DNA from: Porites lobata
Lineage: Eukaryota; Cnidaria; Anthozoa; Scleractinia; Poritidae
DNA length: 64,000 nt
Reading direction: 5' to 3'
NCBI GenBank assembly: GCA_942486035.1
Contig: CALNXK010000072.1
Coordinates: 2,181,001 to 2,245,000 of the forward strand
In this document: piece by piece, positions 49,801 through 59,693 of the stretch
Position numbering within the stretch: position 1 is the first letter of the stretch
Layout of the letters: each line of letters opens with the position of its first letter
Program-made: the position numbers and the translations under genes
The notes under the pieces: model-generated
Databases searched by the model: none
What the model was told of the DNA's origin: nothing
The model's input: the letters and a program-made list of their open reading frames with translations, nothing else

Positions 49801-51419
49801 TCTGTTTTCACTCATGAAAAATAATAATAATAAAAAAATGACCTTCATAATGAAAAAAGTATATTGAGCATGTAAGCACATTTGTATGTTAAACTGATTT
49901 GATTCTTTCTGACTGACTAGTTCTACTCATAGTTGAATAAATCTTTCATGTTTTCTGATCCTAGGGATTCGACATAGCAGTAGTGATAAATCACTTCAAC
50001 GTTTTCAAGAAGCACATTTCAGGTATAGCCGGAAAAAGGGTGCGGTTTTTTTGGGAAAATCGAAATTCGGATTTCCGAATCCAAAATCTGATTTTGCATT
50101 TTTGGGGGCAAATCCAAAAACGGATCATGAATCCATAAAATCCACACCCTGGAGGGATTCTTCGGATCAAATCCAAATCAGGAAGTTTGAGATTCACAAT
50201 CTGGGCGTTTTTTTTCGAACAAAAATGGCACACAACAGTTGTCGTCTATTTACATTCGTATACTGTTTTTAAACCCTTTCTCCGCCACGTTTTTTGCATG
50301 TATGTAGTGTCTGCTTACGCCGGTAAAAAAAAAAATTCATCGGCTACAGTTTTAAATTCTTATGATTTTACTATCCTAAGGTGTATTCTATTCGAGAAAT
50401 GTTTGGGTTTCAAACCAAAATGTATGCATTTCGTATATTCATTCGTAGTTTATTTTGCTTTTCCTTCTTGTCTTCGCTGCGAGGATCAGTTTGTTGTTTA
50501 TTTTCTATAGTTTTCTTATCACGAGGAGCACGACGACATGCCGTTGTCATGGTAAACGATCCTCTTTCGGATCTTCCGTTTCTATGGTAGCGAAGAATCC
50601 ATTTGACCTGCGATCACAAATCCTTTTTTGGATTCTCCAAAAAAACGCACCCAAACTTAGCAAATCCTCATAAAATTGAGCAGTAGAGAGGAGAAGTCGT
50701 TTACGCCACGTTGCCATGGTAGCAAAATTTCTGGATGTCAACAAACCGAAAACTTCACTTACATGGTGAAAGCCGCACCGTTTCAAACTTCATCGATCTT
50801 ATTCAGTTTCATTTGTCAAATGTTGGTGAAATTTTCTGGGGCTGAATCCGAAAGGAGCGTTTCTAAGTTTAGGAAAAGAAAAAGAAAATTTTTGTTTTGT
50901 GTTCACTCTGTGTATAAAGGGGGCGCGTGAAATTAGGATGTTTCATGTTGCAATCGTGCAACGACGGCTAAGAAATGTACAAAAAGCGTGATGCACGTTC
51001 AAAGTTGTTTTGCTAATATTAACTTATTGCTTTTTTGCCGTTCACGTTGCCGTCGCTGTCGTCGTTGCCTAAGTTCCTCATTGTTGTTATCCAGAAATTT
51101 TGCTACCATGGTAACGTGACGTCACACTTTTCCTCTCTTATTTCACTAACCATAAAATTTTCATCTGGTTTTTCTTCAATTAAACTGAACTGATAATAAA
51201 ACGACTAACATTTCATATTCTTTCATTGTTTCAGTGGCGGATCCTCAACCCATCTGCAAAACACTCAAAATCTTTCACGTCGAGGCAAAAGTGTGTCTTC
51301 GGCTTACTCATGTGTCGCTGGCCCCTGGTCACACGGGCGCATGTCTAGAGGTGGAGATTAACGCACTGAAAAAAGCTGTGGGATGTTTCTACATGGCGCG
51401 CAAGACTACAATGACATAG
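43772..51419 (+). CDS. Secreted protein with two tandem DUF4773-like cysteine-rich domains (336 aa, nine exons)
   Basis: CDS segments: 43772-43853, 44753-44884, 45149-45183, 45699-45756, 47810-48072, 48803-48965, 49628-49662, 49965-50022, 51235-51419. Together they total 1,011 nt with every splice phase matching. The protein starts with a signal peptide (MKNIFVAVLAGVAFVTIAGG) and has two domains with the same ten-cysteine plan: C-x-C-x6-C-x-C-C, a lone C about 14 residues on, then P-x-C, [AV]-C, G-[GA]-C and G-C. This pattern and the DPxPIC / KAC motifs match DUF4773, known mainly from invertebrate secreted proteins of unknown function. Domain 1 has an HHH run between its cysteines. There is no transmembrane segment, so it is probably secreted. 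A TATA box lies upstream, and a relative starts at 58168. Domain name is from memory of the family pattern; gene structure is read directly. Confidence 0.82.
44753..44884 (+). CDS. Cys-rich gene exon 2: domain 1 cysteine cluster
   Basis: Contains HCSCAEHHHECGCCMA: five cysteines and a His triplet. The acceptor is tgttctag and the donor AATG|gtaaag. Phase is 1 in and 1 out. Confidence 0.85.
45149..45183 (+). CDS. Cys-rich gene exon 3 (35 nt)
   Basis: VCMNASYTPSPL, carrying one cysteine and a possible N-glycosylation site (NAS). The acceptor is acgtgcag and the donor TTG|gtaagt. It has the same length and phase as exon 7. Confidence 0.8.
45699..45756 (+). CDS. Cys-rich gene exon 4 (58 nt)
   Basis: GAQFFLTWNKDVLFNQTIT, with a possible N-glycosylation site (NQT). 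Phase is 0 in and 1 out. It has the same length and phase as exon 8. Confidence 0.8.
46075..47720 (-). pseudogene. 5'-truncated CR1/L2-like LINE in intron 4
   Basis: Minus-strand reverse transcriptase pieces: LSFVSKLAERAVFNQTHDYL (about 47430), LLLLLDFGAAFKTVDHWILL (47230), SVPHGSCLGPLSFVLYASKL (47050) with an ADD box at 46985. A C-terminal part follows with RIQFKILLFTYKALNGLAPA and ASPKLWNDL (46193-46450). This is the order of a CR1/L2/Rex-type RT. Frameshifts and stops break it, and no endonuclease is present. Confidence 0.82.
47810..48072 (+). CDS. Cys-rich gene exon 5: end of domain 1
   Basis: AADPPPICFGIPHVPVAKAC then GGCAALEFKFF and IPLGCFFF, the second half of the DUF4773-like domain. 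An acidic tail (AEEDGFDVETFLDAESLL) links to domain 2. The donor ACG|gtttgt is weak. Without it the frame runs to a stop at 48105, which would give a one-domain protein. Confidence 0.82.
48803..48965 (+). CDS. Cys-rich gene exon 6: domain 2 cysteine cluster
   Basis: After tttgtag, an acidic lead (TPTNEVKPNDDVTDLV) precedes GGCVCEKTPPQCDCCIK, with the same C-x-C-x6-C-x-C-C spacing as exon 2. Ends in phase 1. Confidence 0.85.
49628..49662 (+). CDS. Cys-rich gene exon 7 (35 nt)
   Basis: ACVHADIDKAET, between ctaacag and ACG|gtaaga. It matches exon 3 in length, phase and cysteine position. Confidence 0.8.
49965..50022 (+). CDS. Cys-rich gene exon 8 (58 nt)
   Basis: GFDIAVVINHFNVFKKHIS, between tcctag and TCAG|gtatag. 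It matches exon 4 in length and phase. A MITE begins only 15 bp beyond its donor. Confidence 0.8.
50038..50652. mobile_element. MITE with gggtgcgtttttttgg-type ends
   Basis: Ends gggtgcggtttttttgggaa and ctccaaaaaaacgcaccc are inverted repeats. The inside is dense in aaatccgaa/ggatt motifs. It lies in intron 8, starting 15 bp after the exon 8 donor. Target duplication not clear. Confidence 0.65.
50689..51148. mobile_element. Foldback MITE with a second repeat inside
   Basis: Ends gagaggagaa ... ccatggtagcaaaatttctg and cagaaattttgctaccatgg ... ttttcctctctt pair. About 50940-51085 it contains a piece (caacgacggctaagaaatgt ... cgtcgctgtcgtcgttgcct) of the family at 52019-52384. Located in intron 8. 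Confidence 0.7.
51235..51419 (+). CDS. Cys-rich gene exon 9: end of domain 2 and stop
   Basis: ADPQPICKTLKIFHVEAKVC then GACLEVEINALKKAVGCFYM, ending TAG at 51417-51419. It mirrors exon 5 up to the last cysteine, then stops without the acidic tail. Confidence 0.85.
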
Positions 51420-51475
51420 TGTACTGGGGCCGAATTTCTAAAGACTTCCCGAGTTAAGATATTTCCTTATTAGTA

Positions 51476-51775
51476 AAATCCAACTAGTGGTCTATTATCA
51501 ATGCTGCGTTCTGATTGGTTGAGCTGCTACTAGGCTATATGTTATAGCCCACTAGTACCAAAAGCGCCGGATTTTTGGCGGCAGAAAAAGGATTAAAATC
51601 TAGCTATAACTAGCTAAAGTTTTTTTGTCTCGATATTTTGACCGACTAGTTAGATTTTACTAAACAATTATTCCTCTCACCCTCATGGCCTCTGAATCAA
51701 TGGCCCATTTGGCCTTCGGCCTCTTGGGCTATTGACTCAGAGCCCACTCGCACTCGAGGAATAATTGTTAAGTAT
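51476..51775. repeat. Dispersed repeat with caattattcctc hairpin
   Basis: Contains ccaactagtggtctattatc, tatagcccactagt and, near the right end, a hairpin between aacaattattcctc and gaggaataattgtt. It lies just past the stop of the two-domain gene and may form part of its 3' UTR. Confidence 0.5.
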
Positions 51776-51930
51776 TTTTCTTAACAATGACCTATCGTTT
51801 TAAGACAATAATAGCTATTCATCTTAGCTTCAGATGTCTTCGTGAATCCAGCCCCAGTTTAATTGCATAACCATCGCCTTATCCCCGCTTTAAAGAGCTT
51901 GTTAATGTAGTTTAAACTTTGAATACACTA

Positions 51931-51936
51931 ATAAAA
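51931..51936 (+). terminator. Candidate polyadenylation signal of the two-domain gene
   Basis: AATAAA in ctaataaaatatatattt, about 510 bp after the stop. Motif only; the hairpin repeat would then lie in the 3' UTR. Confidence 0.3.
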
Positions 51937-52018
51937 TATATATTTGTAACTGCAAACCGCAATCGCGACAACCTCGTCCCCAGGGTCATATCGTTTTCCA
52001 GCCACGCTGGGCAGTATC

Positions 52019-52384
52019 AGGGAGCTTAAGCAACGACCACTGCAACGGCAACGAGAACGGCAAAAAAGCAGTAGGTTAAGATTGGCAAAACAACAACTTT
52101 GCACGTGCATCACGCTTTTTGTACATTTCTTAGCCGTCGTTGCTCGACTTCAAAGTGAAAGTGCCAAATTTCACGTTTTGTCGAGGACGGGAACACAAGA
52201 CAACAACTTTCTTTTCTTTTCCTGAACTTTGATACAGTCCTTTAGAATTCAACTTAAAAAAAAATTGCCAACATTTGACGAATAAACTGAGATGGAATAA
52301 GCGCGAAAAAATTCAAGGCTGAGCTAATTCACTTTTTAAGTGACGCTCTCTTAGCTTTCGCCGTCGTCGTTGTTTAAGCTCCCT
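52019..52384. mobile_element. MITE with agggagcttaagcaacgac ends
   Basis: Ends agggagcttaagcaacgac and gtcgtcgttgtttaagctcc plus ct are inverted repeats. 366 bp, no ORF. A related fragment lies at 50940-51085 and a partial one near 58830. Confidence 0.75.
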
Positions 52385-53157
52385 AGTGATAAACAAGAAA
52401 ACCCTGGGAGCCAGGTAGGTACCATTGTTGGTAAAAAGTAAGATCAAGATAAATAATAAACAGACTTAAAAACATCAACATTGTGTCAAATATTGTCTTA
52501 GTTTATCGTTCTCCACGCCCTCAAGTATGACTTCATACTTTAAGGTGGCTCCGTAATTAATACAAGAGCATTTAGCTGTGACAAATTTTCCGTCATAACT
52601 TTTTGGTTATTAACGCGATGGCTGCGAAACTTTGCAAAGAACAACAGATATCATTCGGCAATAACACGAAATATTCCGATTTCATTGATGGTAAATATTT
52701 CTTGAGAAATTAGCGCTTAAAAGGACCCTACTGTTCAAAGAAAATCGCGTCTAGTAAAAAATTTTGCTGATATTTTTTACTGAAATTTCTGGTATCGGCT
52801 TTAATTGATATAATAAATATGCCAGAGGAATTTCAGAAAAATCGTTGGAGCAGAAGTCCGAAACTAAAAGTCGCTCAAAATTCAGCTGTGAAATTGTTTT
52901 GGAATTTCAAAAATAAATTACTATCGGGTAGAAGGAGCCACCAGTTTGAATTTTCGTGACAAGTAAATTCAACGTTTTCTAATTCTTAAAACAAAAGCCG
53001 ATTGCCTATCGTGCTATTCTTTAAAAGGTACTGTTTAGTTGTAGAAGCACTATAAATTGCTCCAAACCTTGCTCTGAGGTAGAATTACTTCTTGTTCTTC
53101 GACATTTTTAAAATATCCCATGGCAGTTTTGGTTCAAACTCCTACTGCATACATTTT
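52385..53157. other. Intergenic, unassigned
   Basis: No exon or clear repeat structure; AT-rich with short unsupported ORFs. Confidence 0.5.
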
Positions 53158-53744
53158 GATGTATTGCAATGCATTTTCAACGACTTTTACTTCTGTTCGT
53201 TGCTTCAAACTCAGGAAAAAAGTATTGAGATTGGACGCTACCTCGTACCAGAGCTCAGATAGAACTGTCCAGCACCTTTGTTTATGACTACAAAATGAGC
53301 ACGAGCGGCAGTTCTGCGTGGAATTCGCACCTCACACAGGGGGGACGAACGACATCGATGACCATGCCTGTGAACCGAATAACATCACAGTCCAAAATAA
53401 AATTATCGCAAAAATACTGCCCGTGAATAAATTTACAACTCTGGAATTTTTGTCACTCCTTCCCTCAATGAATGGGTATTTTTTCTTGATTATTATGTTT
53501 TGCTCTGCAATACATGTTTATACAGATCGGTTCACAGACATGGGCATCATTGTCATTCGTCCCCCTGGCTGAGGTGCGAATTTCGCACAAGTGCCGCTCG
53601 TGCTCATTTTCTGGTCATAAACAAAGGTGCTGGACAGTTCTATCTGAGCTTTGATACAAGGTAGCTTACAATCCCAATACCTTTTTCCTGAATTGGAAAC
53701 AACGTACAGCAGGAAAAGCCGTTGAGGATGCATTGCAATACATC
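53158..53744. mobile_element. Foldback element with about 180-bp arms
   Basis: Ends gatgtattgcaatgcat and atgcattgcaatacatc pair. The match continues inward through ctcagatagaactgtccagc / gctggacagttctatctgag and aaaatgagcacgagcggca / tgccgctcgtgctcatttt. The loop is about 200 bp. Confidence 0.85.
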
Positions 53745-53991
53745 AAAAAATTTAAATACCATGAAACAAGATACGACAAAGCCATCCAGTTTAGAAACCC
53801 TTTTCGACACATTGACGATTTATTCAGCGCAAACGATGAGAAATTTAAAAATTATTACATCAGCGCAATTTACCTCCTTAAACTCGAAGATATGGACACT
53901 TCCACATCATAAACTGCTAGCTGCTATTACTCATAAGCGCATATCGACATTCCACTACCAGCATTTTGCAGGATGTTTGTCTCACAATCCT

Positions 53992-54039
53992 ACTTGTGGG
54001 AGCTAACACCACCTAAAAGTGGTCTTAGCTCCCACAAGT
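53992..54039. repeat. Perfect short hairpin next to a tRNA-like piece
   Basis: acttgtgggagcta pairs exactly with tagctcccacaagt, and the loop contains a second pair (caccac/gtggt). Immediately after it lies gctcagtggtagagcatctg, a tRNA D-arm/A-box-like sequence without a proper T-arm, so a tRNA-derived remnant. Confidence 0.6.
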
Positions 54040-54660
54040 CTCTTATTGCTCAGTGGTAGAGCATCTGACGCTTGTGTTGGGAGTACGCGGATTTTTCTTT
54101 TGAGCCGCCTTTGTCACTGACTGGAATAAAAAAACACCCATTTGGTGTATTTATCAGGCTTAAAATTCAACATTTCCATTTCTTTCAACGCGCAATATTG
54201 TTTTTCGCTTGCTGCCGCCCTTCATTTCAAAAATCTAACCAAGATTTAATTTAATCAAAAAGTGACTCAATAAGTTCGAAGTCAGTGGTCCCACGCAATT
54301 TAGGGGTCTTCATAGTTCTAATGAAAAGGCCATGAGTTCGGATCTGAAAAACTTGTTAAAAAAGAAAAAAAAATTACGATTACAACTGTGTTGGTCTTAT
54401 CTTTATTACATTGTATTACTGCAGTTTACATCATCTTTATTCCATGTAGCAAATCAAGACTATAACTTTGACGATCATTCGCTGTTTTCCCATAGCCTTT
54501 TTGTTTGATTGAGTAGTGTGATATTACATGGAGGCCATATTAATCAAAAAACCTAAAAATCGCCTTTTACCAATTTTTTCACCTGATTTTACATTAAATA
54601 GACAGATTTGGGTGTTTTATGCTGAAAAGTGGATTTTTCTCCAAAAGCTTGGTACTTTGC

Positions 54661-55224
54661 TTAACCCATTCGCTCCTGGAGATTTTGCCGAAAAACGCGT
54701 TTTGAAGGTAGTCGAGTGGTTTTCTTGTCACTGTCATGCTATAAAGAGCTAAAACTTACCACAAACCCGTTTACAGGTCGTACACTTCACGGCCTTCTGA
54801 TCCAGATGCAAAATATCAGCTTGCGTAGTTTGGGATGCTCAGAAAACAAAATTTTGGGGTTTAAAAGTTACTTTTCGCTTTCTCTCCTTCCCTCTTTTTT
54901 CGCTTTTCTTGCCTCATGTTTTTTTTCTCTTGCTGGGCATTTAGTAGGCTTCATTTTGGTGGGAAGAGTTTTTAGGAAAGCTTTTAGGAACTTAGGATTA
55001 GGCGAAAGGAAAGGTAGGTGGGTAATGGAACAAGATTTTCATGGAGATTTTCAGGTCCTTGTCACGTGGTTTTTTGCATTTTTCTCCGGTGTCCTTGTCT
55101 GAATTGTGCTCATTCTGGTATGGTTTGAAAGATCTCTTCTCTCTGCACAAGTCAGCGGACAAATTTGTAGAAAGGACGTGGATCCGCACGGGCGGTTACG
55201 GGCGGTTACGGGGCGAATGGATTA
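54661..55224. mobile_element. piggyBac-like MITE
   Basis: Ends ttaacccattcgctcc and ggggcgaatggattaa are inverted, with TTAA at the left end and ATTAA at the right. TTAA target sites with CCC starts suit piggyBac-type MITEs. The half near 54950-55224 matches, in reverse complement, the copy at 1764-2085. Confidence 0.65.
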
Positions 55225-55672
55225 ACCCTTTAAACCCCACTATCCACGTACAAATTCTCCAGACTGATGTACATACATTTCCTTTAAGACCTAGAAGAGA
55301 GAATTTGATAAAAGATCAAAGCGTTTCACTTAGGTGATCATTTCATTAATTCTCACGACCGTTTCTCTTGATTATGTATTGATATTGTTAGGAGAAAATT
55401 GATGTTGGTCACTGGTAACCGGGGCCACTTAGACAAAGCTAACCAATCAGATTGCAGGAAAATAACAATACATTCCAAGAAAGTTGGTCGTGGGCCAATC
55501 AGCAGCTCATAAAAAACAATAAGTTACTCGAAGCAGAAAATTCAATTTTGATAGCGAACGTTTTTTAAGAAAGCAAAACAATGTTTTGCAGGCAATGTTG
55601 TTTTGTTCGAAACGTTACATATAACACCCTGGCCTGGAGACGTATTTGTTTGACAGAAGCTGTTATTTTGTT

Positions 55673-56214
55673 AGCCTGAGAAAACAGCCGACATTTGGCG
55701 ACGCTACCACTGGTTTTCACACCAAATGACGTCTGAGAAACGAGCGCAGAAGTTCCATACTGATGACGCGTCACTACCTAGATCTGGGTAGTGCTCCTGA
55801 TTGGTTGAATCAAATTTCCCACGCGGCACGACCAATCACCCAGATCTACAATCCTGAACAGAAGTCCTTGGGACAGTACTGCAATTTTATATTTTTCTGT
55901 CATTTCTCGGTTCCCTCTTAAAACAGTGCTTTTCGAAATTTTCTTGCAGTTCTCCCTCCCCCCACCCTATACAAAGCTGAAACTCGAAAAAAATTCTGGA
56001 TACACGCGTCCAACACTGTTTGTGGGGTGAGGGAAGGGGTTGGACCTGTGTGAATTGGAAAACGCCAAGAAACGCATAAGTGTCCTAAGACTTTTGTCCA
56101 TGATTGTAGGTAGTGATGCGTCATCAGTATGGAATCTCTGCGCTTGTTTCTCAGACGTCATTTGGCGGGGAAACCAGTGGTAGCGTCGCCAAATGTCGGC
56201 TGTTTTTTCAGGCT
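55673..56214. mobile_element. Foldback element with about 110-bp arms
   Basis: Ends agcctgagaaaacagccgac and gtcggctgttttttcaggct pair. The arms continue through aaatgacgtctgagaaacga and the complementary tcgtttctcagacgtcattt-like sequence. Same family as 16639-17066. Confidence 0.8.
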
Positions 56215-56539
56215 TTTACTTTGTCATCTACCGGCAATTTCTTCGCTACTATTGCCGCTCTTTGCAATAACATCTGGACCTCAATAACGTTTGCTTTTTT
56301 TGCCTGAGTCATTCACTGAAACGGACCTCTCAGGAAACGCGGACTTTCTTCAGCGGGTTGAAAAGGTTACGTCTGTAGGTTGTAATTGCTTGATTTTGAT
56401 CCTTGTTGTTGATTTCGATTATGATTGTCAACTAACTTTCTCGAAATGTACTGTTATTTTCCCGTAATCCGATTGGTCAAGGTTGTCTAGGTGGCCCTGG
56501 TTATAGTAGTCGCACTGCAAACATAATAACGAAAAACAA

Positions 56540-56569
56540 GTAAATAAATAGATAAATAATAATAATAAT

Positions 56570-56600
<31 letters not shown>

Positions 56601-57010
56601 TATCAATTTAGCCAAGGCTAAAAGCGAAGCGCCTGTTAATAAATTTATAATCTACTTTAAATAATAAACTTGAAACCATCGCAAAGAAAATCCACTTGGA
56701 GTTGAGCCTGCGATAAGTTGAACACTAGGAACTTGTCAGTGGATAACTTCCAAAAAATGATGGGTCGACACCCGAGCCCGCAATACGGTCATGTGATACT
56801 GGTCAGTGGATACCCCGTTGTGACAGCTGTCAATTGGTCACAACATGGATGTGCAATATCAGGTTGCAGGCTCCAATACTAGCTAGAAAGTGTGAGATTT
56901 CACATTGGTTGTCCCATGCTATGGATGGACGGACGGTCAAGTGACTACAAAAATTTCTCGGATGGATAGATAACCAAATTTTCCTAGCTATGGGGCTTCG
57001 CTAGTAATGA
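56540..57010 (-). mobile_element. Short internally deleted copy of the 3655-5800 element, with an (AAT)n tract
   Basis: An (aat)n microsatellite at 56557-56600 precedes ggctaaaagcgaagcgcc (56615). The remainder to ctatggggcttcgctag (57003) matches, in reverse complement, the left 350 bp of the element in the CAMSAP intron. Confidence 0.6.
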
Positions 57011-58057
57011 TAGTAATAATAAATTTATTGACATATTTTAGAAATACCTTAGACGTTCTCATAATTTAATGGACAGCTATATGAACGATGGTTTTTAACT
57101 TATGAACATTTTTATTTCATAATTAAGAGGTCCATAAAGCTTGTAGGATTTATTTATTTATTTATTATTTTTTTATGACACTTTTATCAAATCATTTTTA
57201 CTCAGGTTTTTTGTTTTTATGCGCAAGTTATTGTGTAATTGTTACTACAACTTTTAGTCGATGCTGCGGCTGGTTAAGGTTTGCCCCCCAGCCAAAGCTT
57301 TTATTTTTCACTCTGGGCATCCAGACGTTTGTACCCCCATGATAATAATAATAATGATAATAATAATAATAATTATGATAATGATAAAAAAAATCACTGT
57401 ATCGTCATATTTTATTATTATAATAATTAAAATCTTTATTACAAAACCTCAATTAAAATCCTATTTACAATCAACCTGCTGTTACAAAAAATCTAATTAA
57501 TTCGTCAAAACACTATCTACAATTCCATCCGTTACAAAAGAAACCCCTCGGCCTTCATTAGAGAACAAAAACAATCCTATATATAATAAGTGAAGAAAGA
57601 AACTATTCATTTACAAATTCTAAAAAATAGAAGTAACTTAACCTTACATAAAAGAAGAGGAAATAGATAATGATAATGATAATAATAAGACGAAGAAGAA
57701 GAAGAAGAGGCTCGGTTGGACTTGAGCGGGCCAAGGCCTAACTGGACTTGTGGACTCGGTCTGAGGTTAACAACAACAACAACATAAGCTTTATTTGCAT
57801 GACTATAATTATGTAGTTACAGTATTGCAAAAGCTTTAATATAAAAAAAAACAACAAACAAACAAACAAACAAATCATAACAATGATAATGCAATGATGA
57901 CTGTAGTCAATCAAGTGTCATCAGCATGACTTGATAACAAATTATTACGTAAATCATTACATAATGAGACAAATTTCAACAAATGTGAATTTACGGAAAA
58001 ATTCTGTGGTCTGAGGTTTGATGATCACACTGTGCGGACGTGGCCAATCATGAGATC
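57011..58057. other. Intergenic with microsatellites and LINE-tail-like sequence
   Basis: (aat/gat)n at 57339-57385, (gaa)n near 57700, and caacaacaacaacataagct followed by ttatttgcatgactataatt at 57770-57815. The last is typical of the (TTG)n end of a minus-strand CR1-type LINE. (aaac)n lies at about 57852-57875. Confidence 0.5.
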
Positions 58058-58064
58058 TATAAAT
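58058..58064 (+). promoter_or_regulatory. TATA box of the second Cys-rich gene
   Basis: TATAAAT 110 bp before the ATG, with a ccaat motif at 58044-58048 just upstream. Spacing is plausible for a 5' UTR of about 80 nt. Confidence 0.5.
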
Positions 58065-58167
58065 TTGCACCTAAAATATCTAGCTAGTGTATATGTGTAA
58101 AACGCAGTCACTTGCTATTGGGATGTTTTGAAGCATTTTAGTCAGCAGCTGTCTTTGATGCAACAAA

Positions 58168-58246
58168 ATGAAAGTTGTTTTGATCTGTGCTTTAGCTGTC
58201 GCTTTCTTTTCAATTTCTAGTGGAGCGCCGGCAAGCAGGGAACACG
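58168..58246 (+). CDS. Second Cys-rich gene, exon 1 (signal peptide)
   Basis: 26 codons plus one base. The hydrophobic core (VVLICALAVAFFSI) is followed by SSGAPAS, a good signal peptidase context. The GAPAS and GVPAA segments of the two paralogs align. Confidence 0.7.
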
Positions 58247-59693
58247 GTGAGTGAAAAATCAATTTACCCTTAAAACAATCTAAAATAATGGCGATATTAA
58301 CCATTTATCATCTATTTTGGTCGTTGCAAGCAGCGTTCAATAATCTCTTGAAAGGAATTGCTCGGCTTTAAGAGATCAGTATAAACAAATTAGGTTTTTG
58401 AAACTCAGCGGTGTTAAAAGGCTTTTCGTTTGGACCTTTTTATTGCGACTAGAACGACCTATCTCGTACGTATCTAATTATTTTCTTTTCCGGCCCTTCA
58501 AAATCCCCATAATTGTAGTTGATTTGAAGATAAAAACATTACTAATTTAAGATGTCGTATGTGATATCCGACTCAGGCGTATGGAAAATTATGCTTGGCC
58601 TGATTCTCTACAAGTACATTTTTCAGTGGGTGATTATTTATTAATTCTCATAGCCGTTTCCTTTGATTCCACCTCGTTTGTCTCAGTGTCAAATGTTGGT
58701 GAATTTTTCTGGAGTTAAACTCCAACGGTCTTTTTCTAAGTTTAGAAAAAGAAAAAAGAAAATCTTTGACTTCTAGCTGTTCATTTATTCCATAAATGCG
58801 AAATTAGGAAGTTTCAAATAGCAATAGTCATCTTGCGACGACGGCAACAGAATGAAGGAAAATTGTGCTGCACGTGCTGCAAGTTGTTGTTTTTGCTTAT
58901 CTGAATAGATGTTACACAAACGGAGAACAGGGAGCGGGGAACGAGCGAAGAGAACGGAAAAATGAAAAATGGGAACAAAACCTATTAACTTGGACCCCAA
59001 CTCTATCAGTAACTTTATTTCCAATTCTCTGCTTTATTCCAATTTCTTATTTTCCCCTTTCCCGTGCTCGTTTGCTGCTCCGCGCTCCCCGGTTTTAGTA
59101 ACATCCTATAGTCGAAACCTATTGCTTTCTTGCACTCCCTGGTGTCCTGTCGATCGTGGATGGGAGCTGTAGTGTTTGTCAGAATTAAACCCCTGGAGGA
59201 GACTTTATCTGAGCCCTAGACCTTACTGAAAAAAAGCAATCGATTACTAGTCCGCTTAAATTGCGTGAAAGATGTTGAAGTTGAATGTCATCTGACCAGC
59301 ATACTATTTTATTTCATTATTGCCGTAAGCGGTATCTGTTTGGGTAAAAAATATTTAGCTTCATCATGAACGCCAATATAGACGATGTAAACGAGACGAC
59401 GCGGGCATCCGGCCCCGTCTCTGTCATATAGGATTTCCCTGCGGAATCATTGTTAACAAAAGGTGTCGTAAGATTTTTATAACAAGTAACTCTTCATTAA
59501 TTATAAAGAAAGATGAAGATGATATTAGTTTCTCTTAATTTCTTCTCCCGCAGATGAAATTGACCTCACTGAGTCGGCAATGAAGCATTCTCCTCTTCAT
59601 CACCATCATCACAATCGCACACATTGCATCAAAAAATGCCAAGAGAATAGTTGTAGCTGTTGCATGGAAAACCTTTGGGGTCACCAAGGTGCA
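58168..59693 (+). CDS. Relative of the Cys-rich secreted gene, 3' part not seen
   Basis: Exon 1 (58168-58246) encodes a signal peptide, MKVVLICALAVAFFSISSGA then PASREH, with donor CACG|gtgagt in phase 1, as in the gene at 43772. Exon 2 (59554 to 59688 or 59693) follows a ctcccgcag acceptor. It reads DEIDLTESAMKHSPL, a run of five His, and then CIKKCQENSCSCCMENLWGH. The C-x-C-C cluster and exon order match exon 2 of the two-domain gene. Two donors are possible: CAAG|gtgcag (phase 1, as in the relative) or GCA|gtaagc (phase 0, better consensus). I found no exon 3 before the LINE at 61352, so the gene either continues past 64000, was cut by the LINE, or is a pseudogene. Confidence 0.6.
59554..59693 (+). 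CDS. Second Cys-rich gene, exon 2 (His run and Cys cluster)
   Basis: Carries HSPLHHHHHNRTHC, then three more spaced cysteines and C-x-C-C. The clustered His and Cys suggest metal binding, which is speculation from composition. NRT is a possible glycosylation site. Confidence 0.6.

Noticed and set aside
54030..54110. tRNA gene
   Set aside because: A D-arm/A-box-like stretch is present but acceptor stem and T-arm/B-box are not at the right distance.
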